Shown: positions 26,496-35,023 of the stretch, piece by piece
Numbering within the stretch: the stretch's first letter is position 1
How the letters are laid out: every line of letters begins with the position of its first letter
NCBI RefSeq assembly: GCF_023715685.1
Contig: NZ_JAMBOQ010000004.1
Coordinates: 411,500 to 475,499, forward strand
DNA: 64,000 nucleotides
Source: Priestia aryabhattai
GTDB lineage: Bacteria; Bacillota; Bacilli; Bacillales; Bacillaceae_H
Reading direction: 5' to 3'
Notes under the pieces: generated by a model
Database searches by the model: none
Told to the model about the DNA's origin: nothing
The model's input: the letters and a program-made list of their open reading frames with translations, nothing else
Translations under genes and position numbers: made by a program

Positions 26496-27366
26496 ATTTT
26501 AAAAGCTGAATAAAAAGCTCCGCTACTTTTTTATGAGCGCTGTTAGCAGGATAAATATAAGAAAAACGGCGCTTAAAAGGAGCAGTGTTAACGTTGAGAA
26601 TCGATAGGTGCTTTTGTTCTACATCTTCTTTAATAGCACAAAGCGACAGCACAGACAGTCCTAAATTATGAACGATGGCTTCTTTAATTCCTTGATTGCT
26701 GCTGATCGTTAGCATGCTTTTCATTTTTAAACCGTTGGACATTAGAACATGGTCCAAATACTCTCTTGTTCCAGAGCCTTTTTCACGAGCTACCCACCGC
26801 TGATTTTGTAAATCATCGATTTCTAATTTTTTAAGCTGAGCCAGAGGGTGATCGACTGAAGCAACGATAGCAAGTTCATCGTCCATAAAGGACTGAATAT
26901 GTAAGTCAGACTCCTCTGTGTGACCTTCAATAAGCCCTACGTCTACTTTGAAATGACGAACAAGCTGAGCGATTTCTTTTGTATTACCGATAGTCACTTC
27001 CACATCAATATCAGGGTATTGTTCACGGAGCTTTGCTAAAAAGGAAGGGAGAATATATTCTCCAATCGTAAAACTGGCGCCAATCGTTAACATTCCTTTT
27101 ACACGGTGATGATGTTCATAAATATCTCGTTTCGTATGCTCATATATCTGAATCATTTGTTTAGCACGATCGTATAAAATTTCGCCGCTTGGTGTGATTT
27201 TTAACATCTTAGGTGAACGCAAGAACAGGGAAGTTTGAAACTCTTTTTCAAGATTTTTAATGTGTACGCTTACGCTTGGCTGTGAAATCATCAGTTTTTC
27301 TGCAGCTTTTGTAAAGCTTTGCTCTTCTACAACAGAAACAAACGTCTTTAACGCATCATAGTACAT
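26494..27366 (-). CDS. LysR-family transcriptional regulator (CysL-like)
   Basis: 290 residues. N-terminal winged HTH (about 1-60: FTKAAEKLMISQPSVSVHIKNLE) and a C-terminal LysR substrate domain of two lobes (from about 90). Closest in look to the YwfK/CysL group. The core KGSGTREYLD and the IKEAIVHNLGLSVLS segment are typical of that group. Autoregulation and control of the neighbouring MFS gene are inferred from pairing only. ATG start. It diverges from the GntR operon. Confidence 0.82.
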   Translation of the reverse strand: MYYDALKTFVSVVEEQSFTKAAEKLMISQPSVSVHIKNLEKEFQTSLFLRSPKMLKITPSGEILYDRAKQMIQIYEHTKRDIYEHHHRVKGMLTIGASFTIGEYILPSFLAKLREQYPDIDVEVTIGNTKEIAQLVRHFKVDVGLIEGHTEESDLHIQSFMDDELAIVASVDHPLAQLKKLEIDDLQNQRWVAREKGSGTREYLDHVLMSNGLKMKSMLTISSNQGIKEAIVHNLGLSVLSLCAIKEDVEQKHLSILNVNTAPFKRRFSYIYPANSAHKKVAELFIQLLK

Positions 27367-27609
27367 AGAGTATGGCTCCTTTTATATTAAAAAAATTAAT
27401 TATAAACATTATAAAACATTATTATGGTAACAACTAGAGGCACTTGGTTAAGAAAAGTAAAACAAGGTGATGGCTTAAAGGAGTATTTTGGTTTATAACG
27501 AAGGCGGCGAACGAAATTTGATTACAGTTAATCGAGTTATTGCCATTTCATCTATAAAGCTATTAAACACTTTTTTGTCATCTATTTGTAACAAAAGTAA
27601 AAAAAGTAC

Positions 27610-27637
27610 TTGTTTTTTCCAAAAAACATACTATAAT
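27610..27637 (+). promoter_or_regulatory. Sigma-A promoter of the GntR-ABC operon
   Basis: TTGTTT (27610-27615), 16 bases, TATAAT (27632-27637). The palindrome at 27639 starts right after the -10. Confidence 0.6.
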
Positions 27638-27638
27638 A

Positions 27639-27669
27639 TTAACTGTAATACGATGAGTAATACAGTTAA
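27639..27669 (+). promoter_or_regulatory. Operator palindrome, probably for the GntR repressor
   Basis: TTAACTGTA (27639-27647) and TACAGTTAA (27661-27669) are perfect 9-bp inverted arms with a 13-base spacer. They cover the transcription start just downstream of the -10. This placement is classic for autorepression by a YtrA-type GntR protein. Confidence 0.75.
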
Positions 27670-27719
27670 TACACCTAGTACACACATCATGATTTTTGGT
27701 GAATGAAGGGAGGCAGACT

Positions 27720-28109
27720 ATGTTTGATTTAGATATTCGTAGTCGCAAGCCGATATACGAACAATTAGTAGATAAATTGAAAGAGCTTATTATCCACGAA
27801 GTCTTTAAGGCCGATCAAAAGCTTCCATCTGTTCGGCTGCTAGCAAAAGAATTAACGATTAATCCAAATACAATTCAAAAAGCGTATCGTGAACTAGAAC
27901 ATCAAAACTATATTTATTCAGTTCCAGGCAAAGGAAGTTTTGTAACGCCTCAAGTTGATACACTAAATAACGAGAAGGTGAAAAAGATGAAAGAAGAATT
28001 AGTAAAACTGTTGGCAGAAGCTATGTATTTAGGGATGGACAAAGATGAAATTCTATCACTTATTTCACAGGCTGAAAAAGCAGTAAAAGGAGGAAGCGAT
28101 AGTGATTGA
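27720..28109 (+). CDS. GntR-family regulator, YtrA subfamily
   Basis: 129 residues: an N-terminal GntR winged HTH (about 10-75, RKPIYEQLVDKLKELI, then KLPSVRLLAKELTINPNTIQ) and only a short helical C-terminus. This is the YtrA arrangement, lacking a large effector domain. Such repressors control ABC transporter operons that respond to cell-wall antibiotics. ATG at 27720 after AAGGGAGG. The end overlaps the ATPase start by 8 bases, so the two are translationally coupled. It likely represses its own operon through the palindrome at 27639. Confidence 0.85.
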   Translation: MFDLDIRSRKPIYEQLVDKLKELIIHEVFKADQKLPSVRLLAKELTINPNTIQKAYRELEHQNYIYSVPGKGSFVTPQVDTLNNEKVKKMKEELVKLLAEAMYLGMDKDEILSLISQAEKAVKGGSDSD

Positions 28110-29001
28110 ACTGAAGGCGATAAAAAAAGAGTTTGAAGAAATGGAAGCTCTAAGAGACGTCACGCTTTCTATAAAAAAAGGATCTATTTACGGACTGCTT
28201 GGCTCCAACGGGGCAGGGAAAACAACGCTATTAAAAATCATTGCAGGTATTTACAAGCAAGATCACGGGAAGATCGCAATAGACGGCGAGGAAGTCTTTG
28301 AAAACGTTGGCTTAAAAGAACGTCTTATTTTTATGCCAGATTCTCTTTATTTTTTTCCTCAAACAACCATTAAGCAATTGGCGTCTTTTTATAGAAGCGT
28401 CTATCCGACTTGGAACGAAGAGCGGTTTCAAAAATTAAAAGAAGCTTTCCCAATTCAATTACATAAAAAGGTACATAGAATGTCAAAGGGAATGCAGCGT
28501 CAAGTAGGTTTTTGGTTAGCGCTGTCTGCTATGCCTGACGTGCTTATCTTAGATGAGCCGCTCGATGGTTTAGATGCGGTAATGCGTCAAAAAATTAAAA
28601 ACCTTCTTGTTCAAGACGTGGCAGAACGGGAAATGACGATTTTAATTTCGTCACATAACTTGCGAGAAGTGGAAGATCTTTGTGATCATGTAGGCATCTT
28701 GCATCACGGTCAATTATTAATTGAGAAAGAACTGGATGATTTAAAATCAGACGTGCACAAAATTCAAGTAGCATTTGAAGGCGATGTGCCGCTAGCGCTT
28801 TACGACACGCTAGACATTTTATATCAAGAAAAACGAGGAAGCGTCTTGCTTTGTATTGTTCGAGGAAAAGAAAATCACTTAGTGAACAAAGTTCGATCGT
28901 ATAAGCCTTTAATTTTTGACATCTTGCCACTTACGCTGGAAGAAATCTTTATTTATGAAATGGGGGATGTGGGTTATGCAATCGAAAACATCATCGTTTA
29001 A
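28102..29001 (+). CDS. ABC transporter ATP-binding protein (YtrB-like)
   Basis: 299 residues. Walker A LLGSNGAGKTTLL (about 34), signature-like MSKGMQRQVG (about 131; the usual LSGGQ is diverged), Walker B VLILDEPLDGLD (about 149) and a switch His in ISSHNLREVEDL. The C-terminal 80 residues are an accessory domain as in YtrB/YtrE-type ATPases. It energises the permease that follows. GTG start with GGAGG upstream, overlapping the GntR gene. It overlaps the permease start by about 26 bases. Confidence 0.85.
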   Translation: MIELKAIKKEFEEMEALRDVTLSIKKGSIYGLLGSNGAGKTTLLKIIAGIYKQDHGKIAIDGEEVFENVGLKERLIFMPDSLYFFPQTTIKQLASFYRSVYPTWNEERFQKLKEAFPIQLHKKVHRMSKGMQRQVGFWLALSAMPDVLILDEPLDGLDAVMRQKIKNLLVQDVAEREMTILISSHNLREVEDLCDHVGILHHGQLLIEKELDDLKSDVHKIQVAFEGDVPLALYDTLDILYQEKRGSVLLCIVRGKENHLVNKVRSYKPLIFDILPLTLEEIFIYEMGDVGYAIENIIV

Positions 29002-30988
29002 CCGAGGCATGTGGATTCAATCCATGAGGAACGTGGGATGGATTGGTGCTTTATATACACTTGTTCTTTTATTTATTTTGCCACTTCAAATTATTTTGAG
29101 GTATACAGGTGAAGTTAACGAAAATGGAATGTATACAGAAAAGTTAAAGACTCTGTTTGAAGTTGCTGGAAGCCTTCAATTTTTGTTTATGTTTACTGTT
29201 CCTGTGGTGCTAGCTATATTTTTATTTCGATATATTCAAACAAAATCAGCCGCTGATTATATTCATAGCTTACCAATAAGCAGAGGTGTGCTATTTTGGC
29301 AAAACGTATTATTAGGAATTGTATCATTAGTTTTACCTGTTATCATTTCAGCTATCGTCCTTTTTCTTATTAAAGATTCAGTAAATGTTGACGATTTATA
29401 TACACTAAAATTAATTCTACGATGGGCTATTGATACTATCATTTTGAATATCTTTGTTTTTTCTGGAGCCGTATTTGCAGGTATGTTCACAGGTATGTCA
29501 ATACTGCAAGGTGCGTTTATATATATATTATTCATTCTTCCGGCTGCGCTCATTCAGTTTTTTATTATGAATGTTAAGTTTTATTGGTATGGGTTTGCTA
29601 CAACATATTATTCAGGGAAAAACGTACAAGATTTAGTTCCTTTTATCCATATTATAGATCTGTTAGATAGTGGAAAAGAAAGTTATCTAAGTCTAGTAAT
29701 ATATGCAATTGTAGCTTGTGTACTTTGTTTCATTGCATTTATTGCATATCGAAAGAGAAGTTTAGAAATCGCTACGCATGCAATCGCTTTTAAATGGTTA
29801 AAACCTATTTTTATCTATGGACTGACGACATGCTCATTATTATTATGGGGGATGTACTTCGGTGAGATGAAGGATTCTTTTAAATGGCTTATTTTTGGTT
29901 ATGTTTTTGGATCTTTATTAGGGTACATCCTTGGGCATATGATTTTAGCTAAAACATGGCGTGTGTTTGATAAATGGAAGGGCTACATATTATTTGTGGC
30001 AATAGCCATTGTTATAGGGATAGGATTGAAAGTGGACGTTTTTGGTTACTCTACCTATCTACCGAATCAAGAAAACATTCAATCTGTATATTTTGGTAAA
30101 GACGGCTATTCCTTAACAGATAACTCTAAAAGTCACGATATAGAGCAAGGGGATTATTATAAACCGCCTTACTATTATTCTAGTAAGAATACCATTAATT
30201 TTATACGAGTGTTGCATAAACAAATTATAAAAGACCATCCTAATATTTCCAAAAGAGAAATACAGTCTGGAGATGCTCGTGAAATAACATTTGCTTATAA
30301 TTTAAAAAATGGAAAAAAAGTTGTTCGACAATATGCGGTACGTGAAGCTGATTATAAAGCTTTTTACAAACGAATTATAGAAACACCCGAGTATAAAAAC
30401 CATTTTTATTATATTTTAGAACCTAATAGTAAAAATATGAGGTATGTAAAAGAAGTTCAAATTGATGCAATGTATAAACGGTCAGAACCTATTACAATTA
30501 AAGATTCAAACAAGATTGAGGGTTTAAAAGAGGCAATAAGAAAGTCAATACAAAACCAAACGTATGAAGATACCAAGAGCCGACAACAAAGCTGGTCTAG
30601 CATTGATTTTATGGACGAAAATGGACAGATTGTGGATTCCATACCTTTTGAGAAATCATATAAAGGAGTTGAAAAGTGGCTCAAGCAAGAAAAAATGTTT
30701 GAAGATGCTCGGGTCATGCCAGAAGACGTTTCAAATGTTGTGGTTTTAAAAAATAAAGATCACGAAACTCTTCAGCCTGCATGGATAAACAATCCGTCTA
30801 TTCTGACTAAAAGAAAAGGTGCGTTAACTATTAAAGATTCCAAACAAATCGATTATTTTCTTTCGCATACAACCATTCAAGAACAAGGGGATTATATAGT
30901 TGTCTTTCGTTACAAAAATGCAACTCCTGAAGTTCAAATGTTTGATGCTAACATGATTCCAAAAGGAATAAAAGAAAAACTAAAATAA
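28976..30988 (+). CDS. ABC transporter permease with DUF6449-like C-terminus
   Basis: 670 residues. About nine membrane segments in the first 370 residues (ABC-2-like, with DYIHSLPISRGVLFWQN between segments 2 and 3), then a large soluble, presumably extracellular domain of about 300 residues rich in Lys and Tyr. This two-part layout is seen in YtrC/YtrD-like permeases with a DUF6449 tail. Together with the ATPase it forms a transporter, perhaps for cell-wall-active peptides or antibiotics, by analogy with Ytr. ATG at 28976 follows GGGGGATGTGGG. Upstream in-frame starts lie deep in the ATPase gene. Confidence 0.75.
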   Translation: MQSKTSSFNRGMWIQSMRNVGWIGALYTLVLLFILPLQIILRYTGEVNENGMYTEKLKTLFEVAGSLQFLFMFTVPVVLAIFLFRYIQTKSAADYIHSLPISRGVLFWQNVLLGIVSLVLPVIISAIVLFLIKDSVNVDDLYTLKLILRWAIDTIILNIFVFSGAVFAGMFTGMSILQGAFIYILFILPAALIQFFIMNVKFYWYGFATTYYSGKNVQDLVPFIHIIDLLDSGKESYLSLVIYAIVACVLCFIAFIAYRKRSLEIATHAIAFKWLKPIFIYGLTTCSLLLWGMYFGEMKDSFKWLIFGYVFGSLLGYILGHMILAKTWRVFDKWKGYILFVAIAIVIGIGLKVDVFGYSTYLPNQENIQSVYFGKDGYSLTDNSKSHDIEQGDYYKPPYYYSSKNTINFIRVLHKQIIKDHPNISKREIQSGDAREITFAYNLKNGKKVVRQYAVREADYKAFYKRIIETPEYKNHFYYILEPNSKNMRYVKEVQIDAMYKRSEPITIKDSNKIEGLKEAIRKSIQNQTYEDTKSRQQSWSSIDFMDENGQIVDSIPFEKSYKGVEKWLKQEKMFEDARVMPEDVSNVVVLKNKDHETLQPAWINNPSILTKRKGALTIKDSKQIDYFLSHTTIQEQGDYIVVFRYKNATPEVQMFDANMIPKGIKEKLK

Positions 30989-31004
30989 CAAGGGAGAACA
31001 TATT

Positions 31005-31484
31005 ATGTGCGGCGAGGAATTACAAGATTATTTAAATCAGGTGCTGGCTTATTTATTAAAAAATGGTGTGAATAGACAAGACGCCGAAGATATTACGCAA
31101 GAAGTAGCATTAAAGTATTTAGAAAAACAAGAAATGGTCGATCCTGAAAAAATAAAAGCTTGGATGTTTCGCGTCGCATTAAATAAACGGTGTGATTTAG
31201 GAAGGCGTAAAATGGTGAAAGACCGCTATACGTCTTCTTACAAAGAAGAGCCCATTATGTATACGCCTATTCAGCAGGTGCTCAGAAATGAAGAGGCAGC
31301 TGAATGTCAGGCGATTTTAAATAAATTGAACCCTAAGTATCGCAATTTACTTCTGTTAAAATATGGATTTGGATTTAAATATGAAGAAATTGCCGAGCTA
31401 TTAAATATGCAGATGACTACGTTAAAATCAGCTCTTTACCGCGCGCGCAAATACTTTGTAAAGGGATATAATGAAGTCATTTAA
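31005..31484 (+). CDS. ECF-type RNA polymerase sigma factor
   Basis: 159 residues. Region 2 (about 15-75: AEDITQEVALKYLEK, then WMFRVALNKRCDLGRR) and region 4 (about 105-155: LNPKYRNLLLLKYGFGFKYEE, then LLNMQMTTLKSALYRARK) are clear. It recruits RNA polymerase to a small set of promoters. Unusually there is no anti-sigma gene next to it: it is the last gene of the GntR-ABC operon, 16 bases after the permease, with GGGAGA before the ATG. It may be regulated simply by dose through the GntR repressor. Confidence 0.8.
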   Translation: MCGEELQDYLNQVLAYLLKNGVNRQDAEDITQEVALKYLEKQEMVDPEKIKAWMFRVALNKRCDLGRRKMVKDRYTSSYKEEPIMYTPIQQVLRNEEAAECQAILNKLNPKYRNLLLLKYGFGFKYEEIAELLNMQMTTLKSALYRARKYFVKGYNEVI

Positions 31485-31493
31485 TATAAATGG

Positions 31494-31553
31494 AACAGCA
31501 GCAGTTTGTGAAAAAGAAGTTTTTCTTTACACAAACTACTGCTGTTTTTTTCG
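31494..31553. terminator. Bidirectional terminator
   Basis: AACAGCAGCAGTTTGTG pairs with CACAAACTACTGCTGTT (one mismatch), with T and A runs, between the sigma factor and the convergent DedA gene. It overlaps the end of the latter. Confidence 0.85.
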
Positions 31554-32114
31554 TATTTTTCGTCTCTGAACGGCATAGATAATCAAACTGATCGCACAAA
31601 AAGCTAAAGTGATCTCAATCACATCAGTATAAGAAGATGTTGTATTAAAAAAGGAACCGAAAATAAATAAAGCCAGCGTCCAAATAAAACCGAAAGAAAA
31701 TGAGACTTTAATATACTGACGATGCTTCATTCCGCTCGCTCCGAGAAAAAAAGGCATCACATGTCGCATTCCTGGTAAAAAGTAGCTTGCGATGATGGCA
31801 TGAGATCCGTATTCTTGAATCGTTCGCTCGACTTTCATCACATTTTTTTCCCATCGCGGGCGTTTTAATAGCGCAAGCGCTTGAGCTGAAAAAAGACTGG
31901 CTATCAAAAATTTAAGGTATAAGCTAAGCATCATGCCGCTATAAGTAAGTATAAAAGCTGGAATATACTGAACGGATGGAGATGTAGCCTGACTGCCTGC
32001 AAGCATAATATATACTGGGTCAGGAATTGGAGTAAGGTTTGCTCCGACTAAAATGATAAAAAAGAAATATCCGTAGCCTAATTGGTTAATGGCTCCGATA
32101 AGCTGATCAATCAT
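31536..32114 (-). CDS. DedA family membrane protein
   Basis: 192 residues, about five hydrophobic segments. DedA/SNARE-associated features: the N-terminal re-entrant ANLTPIPDPVYIMLAG, the conserved SYFLPGMRHVMPFFLGASGM (the usual R...R/GxxR segment), then FSFGFIWTLALFIFG. DedA proteins are undecaprenyl-phosphate or phospholipid flippases and help membrane homeostasis. ATG follows AGGAGGAAG. Converges with the sigma factor operon. Confidence 0.85.
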   Translation of the reverse strand: MIDQLIGAINQLGYGYFFFIILVGANLTPIPDPVYIMLAGSQATSPSVQYIPAFILTYSGMMLSLYLKFLIASLFSAQALALLKRPRWEKNVMKVERTIQEYGSHAIIASYFLPGMRHVMPFFLGASGMKHRQYIKVSFSFGFIWTLALFIFGSFFNTTSSYTDVIEITLAFCAISLIIYAVQRRKIRKKQQ

Positions 32115-32216
32115 GTTTTCTTCCTCCTTTCTTCATTAGAATACGAGAGAGTGCCACACAGTGTTCGCTCAAAATAAAAATAAAGTATAGGTACGCACAA
32201 CTTAGAAAAAAAGAGT

Positions 32217-32240
32217 TATAATAAATAAGAATGTACGTTC
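32217..32240 (+). promoter_or_regulatory. dinB -10 and LexA-like box
   Basis: TATAAT at 32217-32222 is followed by AGAATGTACGTTCT, with GAAT-GTAC-GTTC at 32229-32240. The Bacillus LexA box is CGAAC-N4-GTTCG, so this is a near match with perfect dyad arms of AGAA and TTCT and the right spacing. The -35 is not recognisable. Confidence 0.55.
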
Positions 32241-32278
32241 TTATTTCGGGGATTAATTATATATGAAGAGGTGATAGT

Positions 32279-33487
32279 ATGAAAATGATGTACCCTAAAA
32301 ACGGCAAAGTTATTCTTCATATTGATGCCAATGCTTTTTATGCATCTGTTGAAACCGCACATGATCATACGCTTAAAGATAAGCCTCTTGCTATTGCTGG
32401 CAATCCAAAGGAACGAAGAGGAATTGTTGTAACCTGTAACTATATTGCTCGTAAACGCGGAGTATATGCGCCTATGCCTCTTTGGGAAGCGAAGAGAAAA
32501 TGCCCCGAGCTTGTTGTTATAAAACCTAATTTTCCATTATATCGCCAAGTGTCCAAAAACATGTTTGATTATTTAGTAACCATTTCACCTCTTTTAGAGC
32601 CTGCTTCAATTGATGAAGGCTATTTGGATATTACAAACTGTGCTGAATTAGGCTCTCCTCTTGGCATAGCAAAGTCAATTCAGCAACATTTAATACAGAC
32701 GCTGCAAATTCCTGTGTCAATTGGAATCGCACCGAATAAATTTTTAGCCAAAACGGCAAGTGATATGCAAAAACCTTTAGGAATTACCGTCCTTCGAAAA
32801 AGAGATGTACAAACAGTTCTTTGGCCAAAAGCCGTAGAGGAAATGCATGGAATCGGTAAGAAGACAGCTGAAAAGCTAAATGCGATTAAGATCGTGACCA
32901 TCGGTGATCTAGCAAACGCCGCTCCCGGACTTCTTAAACAAACTCTCGGAGTAAAAGGAGAAGTTATGAGAGACCGAGCGTGGGGCCAAGATGATCGACA
33001 GGTGAATCCTGATCGCCAATCACAGTTTAAATCTATTGGAAACTCTACGACGCTATCTCAAAATGCAGTAGATGAACATGAAGTTCTGCCTATTTTAAAT
33101 AAACTATCGCATTCTGTAAGTTCTCGTATGAAAGCGAAAAAAGTTGTAAGCAAAACGATTCAATTAACGATACGATATAGTGATTTTAAAACCATTACTC
33201 GAAGCCAAACCATTTCTAAAGCAATTAGCGAGCAAAACGATCTTTTTCATTACAGTGCGGTCTTATTTCAAAAGCATTGGAACGGAGAACCGATTCGTTT
33301 ATTGGGCGTAGCCGCTCTTCAAGTGAGTCACCAACTCCAGGAAGAAGAACAGTTAGATTTGTTTACATATGGAGAGCAAGCAAAAAAAGAACCTTTATAC
33401 AAAGCGGTCGAAAGTTTGCGTGAAAAATATGGAGATAACATTATTCAAAGCGGTTTAAAAAAACAAAAGGGAAAAGAAGAGAGGTAA
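32279..33487 (+). CDS. dinB: Y-family DNA polymerase IV (YqjH-like)
   Basis: 402 residues. Translesion polymerase that copies damaged templates with low fidelity. Catalytic carboxylates: HIDANAFYASVE (about 14) and SIDEGYLD (about 110). Thumb HhH motif: MHGIGKKTAEKLNAIKI. The little-finger domain follows (about 245-350), and a beta-clamp motif EEQLDLF lies near 360. The DANAFYASVE and SIDEGYLD forms resemble Bacillus YqjH (PolY1). ATG with GAAGAGGTG upstream. The LexA-like box upstream suggests SOS control. Confidence 0.9.
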   Translation: MKMMYPKNGKVILHIDANAFYASVETAHDHTLKDKPLAIAGNPKERRGIVVTCNYIARKRGVYAPMPLWEAKRKCPELVVIKPNFPLYRQVSKNMFDYLVTISPLLEPASIDEGYLDITNCAELGSPLGIAKSIQQHLIQTLQIPVSIGIAPNKFLAKTASDMQKPLGITVLRKRDVQTVLWPKAVEEMHGIGKKTAEKLNAIKIVTIGDLANAAPGLLKQTLGVKGEVMRDRAWGQDDRQVNPDRQSQFKSIGNSTTLSQNAVDEHEVLPILNKLSHSVSSRMKAKKVVSKTIQLTIRYSDFKTITRSQTISKAISEQNDLFHYSAVLFQKHWNGEPIRLLGVAALQVSHQLQEEEQLDLFTYGEQAKKEPLYKAVESLREKYGDNIIQSGLKKQKGKEER

Positions 33488-33604
33488 CTCTCTTTTTTTG
33501 TATAAAATAATAGGTTTACACTCATTATAGAAGGGGAAGTACATTACTAACAGGGTAATCAAAGTGATTACAAAATGAATTTGATTGCGGTTTTTTTGAT
33601 TGTT

Positions 33605-33619
33605 TGCAATTAAATTACA
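33605..33619. promoter_or_regulatory. OhrR-type operator upstream of ohrA
   Basis: TGCAATTAAATTACA. The Bacillus OhrR operator is TACAATTAAATTGTA; the central AATTAAATT is intact. It sits in the ohrA promoter, about 25 bases before the start codon. Confidence 0.6.
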
Positions 33620-33643
33620 TAAAATAATATATGAGGTGATCTT

Positions 33644-34063
33644 ATGTCAGACGTACTATTTACATCTAAAGCAACAGCCGTTGGAGGCCGAGATGGTCGA
33701 GTTAAATCAGATGATGGTATTATTGATTTAACCCTTGTAAATCCTTCTCCAAATAACAAAAAAGAAGGAACAAATCCCGAGCAGCTGTTTGCAGCAGGAT
33801 ATTCTGCTTGTTTTGACGGTGCTTTAAATTTAATCGCTAAGAAACAAAAAAAAGACATTGATTCGTCTATTACTGCAGAAGTAAGTCTACTAAAAGACCA
33901 CACTGATGATGGCTTTAAAATTGGCGTGGTGTTAAACGCTCATATTAAAGGCGTTTCACAAGAAGTAGCGGAGAAGCTAGTAGAAGATGCACATCAATTC
34001 TGCCCGTATTCTAAAGCAACGCGTGGAAATGTTAACGTAACGTTAAATACAACGGCTGAGTAA
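33644..34063 (+). CDS. ohrA: Organic hydroperoxide resistance protein Ohr
   Basis: 139 residues, OsmC/Ohr family thiol peroxidase that reduces fatty-acid and other organic hydroperoxides. The two catalytic Cys are in AAGYSACFDGAL (about 54) and HQFCPYSKAT (about 117); the active-site Arg and Glu are in DGRVK and GTNPEQLF. The N-terminal FTSKATAVGGRDGR is typical of Bacillus OhrA. ATG after GAGGTG. It converges with the ohrR gene and has an OhrR-like operator at 33605, so induction by organic peroxide is expected. Confidence 0.92.
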   Translation: MSDVLFTSKATAVGGRDGRVKSDDGIIDLTLVNPSPNNKKEGTNPEQLFAAGYSACFDGALNLIAKKQKKDIDSSITAEVSLLKDHTDDGFKIGVVLNAHIKGVSQEVAEKLVEDAHQFCPYSKATRGNVNVTLNTTAE

Positions 34064-34065
34064 GT

Positions 34066-34105
34066 AAAAAAACGCTTGGATTTATCTTAAATCCAAGCGT
34101 TTTTT
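34066..34105. terminator. Bidirectional terminator
   Basis: AAAAAACGCTTGGATTT pairs with AAATCCAAGCGTTTTTT around a 5-base loop, between convergent ohrA and ohrR. Confidence 0.92.
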
Positions 34106-34124
34106 ATGTGCAATTTTAAGTGGC

Positions 34125-34574
34125 CTATTTTTGATTGTACGTATGCAATGATTGCAATAACTCCTGCAGGGTTTCTTTCAGCTTTTCTAATTCTCCTTGT
34201 GACTTATTTGTCATACTAAAAACTTCTTCTGGAATATGACAAGCTTTATCACGTAATTTTTTTCCTTTTTCGGTTAAACTAATAAAAACGACGCGTTCAT
34301 CTTCATTAGAACGCTGACGAATCACTAATTCTTGATCCTGCATTCTTTTTAGCATAGGAGTAAGAGTACCTGAATCCAAATACAGAAGTTCTCCCATTTT
34401 TTTTACACTGAGTGTTTCATGTTCCCATAAAACAAGAAGGGCTAAATACTGCGGATAGGTTACTCCTAATTTATCGAGCAGCGGCTTGTATACCTTTGTA
34501 ATTTCTCGAGACGTGGCATAAATTGAGAAGCAAAGCTGATTTTCTAGCTGCAGCTGCTTATACAGTTGTTCCAT
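34125..34574 (-). CDS. ohrR: MarR-family peroxide sensor OhrR
   Basis: 149 residues. MarR winged HTH (VKKMGELLYLDSGTLTPMLK, then DERVVFISLTEKG). The peroxide-reactive Cys falls at residue 15 (LENQLCFSIY), exactly as in Bacillus subtilis OhrR. The two Tyr residues that engage it in the repressor (YATSREI and PQYLALL) are also present. Only one reactive Cys of the OhrR type is present, matching the 1-Cys sensor. ATG at 34574 follows GGAGG; the upstream TTG is inside that RBS. An OhrR-like box lies about 40 bases upstream, suggesting autoregulation. Confidence 0.92.
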   Translation of the reverse strand: MEQLYKQLQLENQLCFSIYATSREITKVYKPLLDKLGVTYPQYLALLVLWEHETLSVKKMGELLYLDSGTLTPMLKRMQDQELVIRQRSNEDERVVFISLTEKGKKLRDKACHIPEEVFSMTNKSQGELEKLKETLQELLQSLHTYNQK

Positions 34575-34613
34575 ACAAGTTGCCTCCAATCTATTGTTTT
34601 TTATTTAATTATA

Positions 34614-34628
34614 CACAATTAAATAGTG
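34614..34628. promoter_or_regulatory. OhrR-type operator upstream of ohrR
   Basis: CACAATTAAATAGTG, a dyad with CAC/GTG ends and the AATTAAAT core of the known operator. A weaker match than the ohrA box. Confidence 0.45.
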
Positions 34629-34718
34629 GTGTCCAATAACGCTGGATGAAAAAGTAATCAAGCTGTAAATAAAAAATGGGAATTTTACATATACTAAGAA
34701 AAAAAGGGAGCTGTGCAC

Positions 34719-34928
34719 ATGTATTTTGCAAAAAAAGCCGTAGAAGAAGAAGTAAATCAAATGATGGATACGACTGTATATGCGTGTCAATCTGAATCAT
34801 GTAATGGGTGGATGAGAGAAGATTTTGTTACGGTTGATTATAATTGTCCGATGTGCGGAACGGAAATGTCGCAGGAAGTACGCGAGCTGCCGAAAATTAA
34901 GTACGATCACCAATTTTATAATAAATAA
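34719..34928 (+). CDS. YdjO family protein (first copy)
   Basis: 69 residues. The YdjO (cold-inducible) family: YACQSESCNGWMREDF (CxxxxC...W) followed by CPMCGTEM, a four-Cys zinc site, and a C-terminal VRELPKI. Small cytosolic zinc-ribbon protein; in Bacillus subtilis ydjO is cold-induced, and biochemical role is unknown. ATG at 34719 after AGGGAG at 8 bases; the upstream GTG is too close. A paralogue lies at 49927 in this same window. Confidence 0.8.
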   Translation: MYFAKKAVEEEVNQMMDTTVYACQSESCNGWMREDFVTVDYNCPMCGTEMSQEVRELPKIKYDHQFYNK

Positions 34929-34956
34929 AAAAGAAGCGACTGCTTCTTTTTTATTT
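34927..34956 (+). terminator. Rho-independent terminator
   Basis: AAAAAAGAAGC pairs with GCTTCTTTTTT around a 4-base loop, directly after the YdjO gene. Confidence 0.85.
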
Positions 34957-35023
34957 TCACTAAAATTTCATTAAGCTGCGCTAGAATAAGAACCAACATA
35001 CTATGAAGGTGAGGAATATCAGA

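Larger units (their letters stand above)
27367..27719. other. Divergent regulatory region between LysR and GntR genes
   Basis: About 350 bases without a credible gene. It holds the promoter and palindrome of the GntR operon (27610-27669). A T-N11-A-type site for the LysR protein may exist near 27380-27430, but I cannot single one out. Confidence 0.5.

Noticed and set aside
27488..27706. 72-residue open frame upstream of the GntR gene
   Set aside because: It covers the promoter and palindrome, has no RBS, and its sequence is not protein-like.
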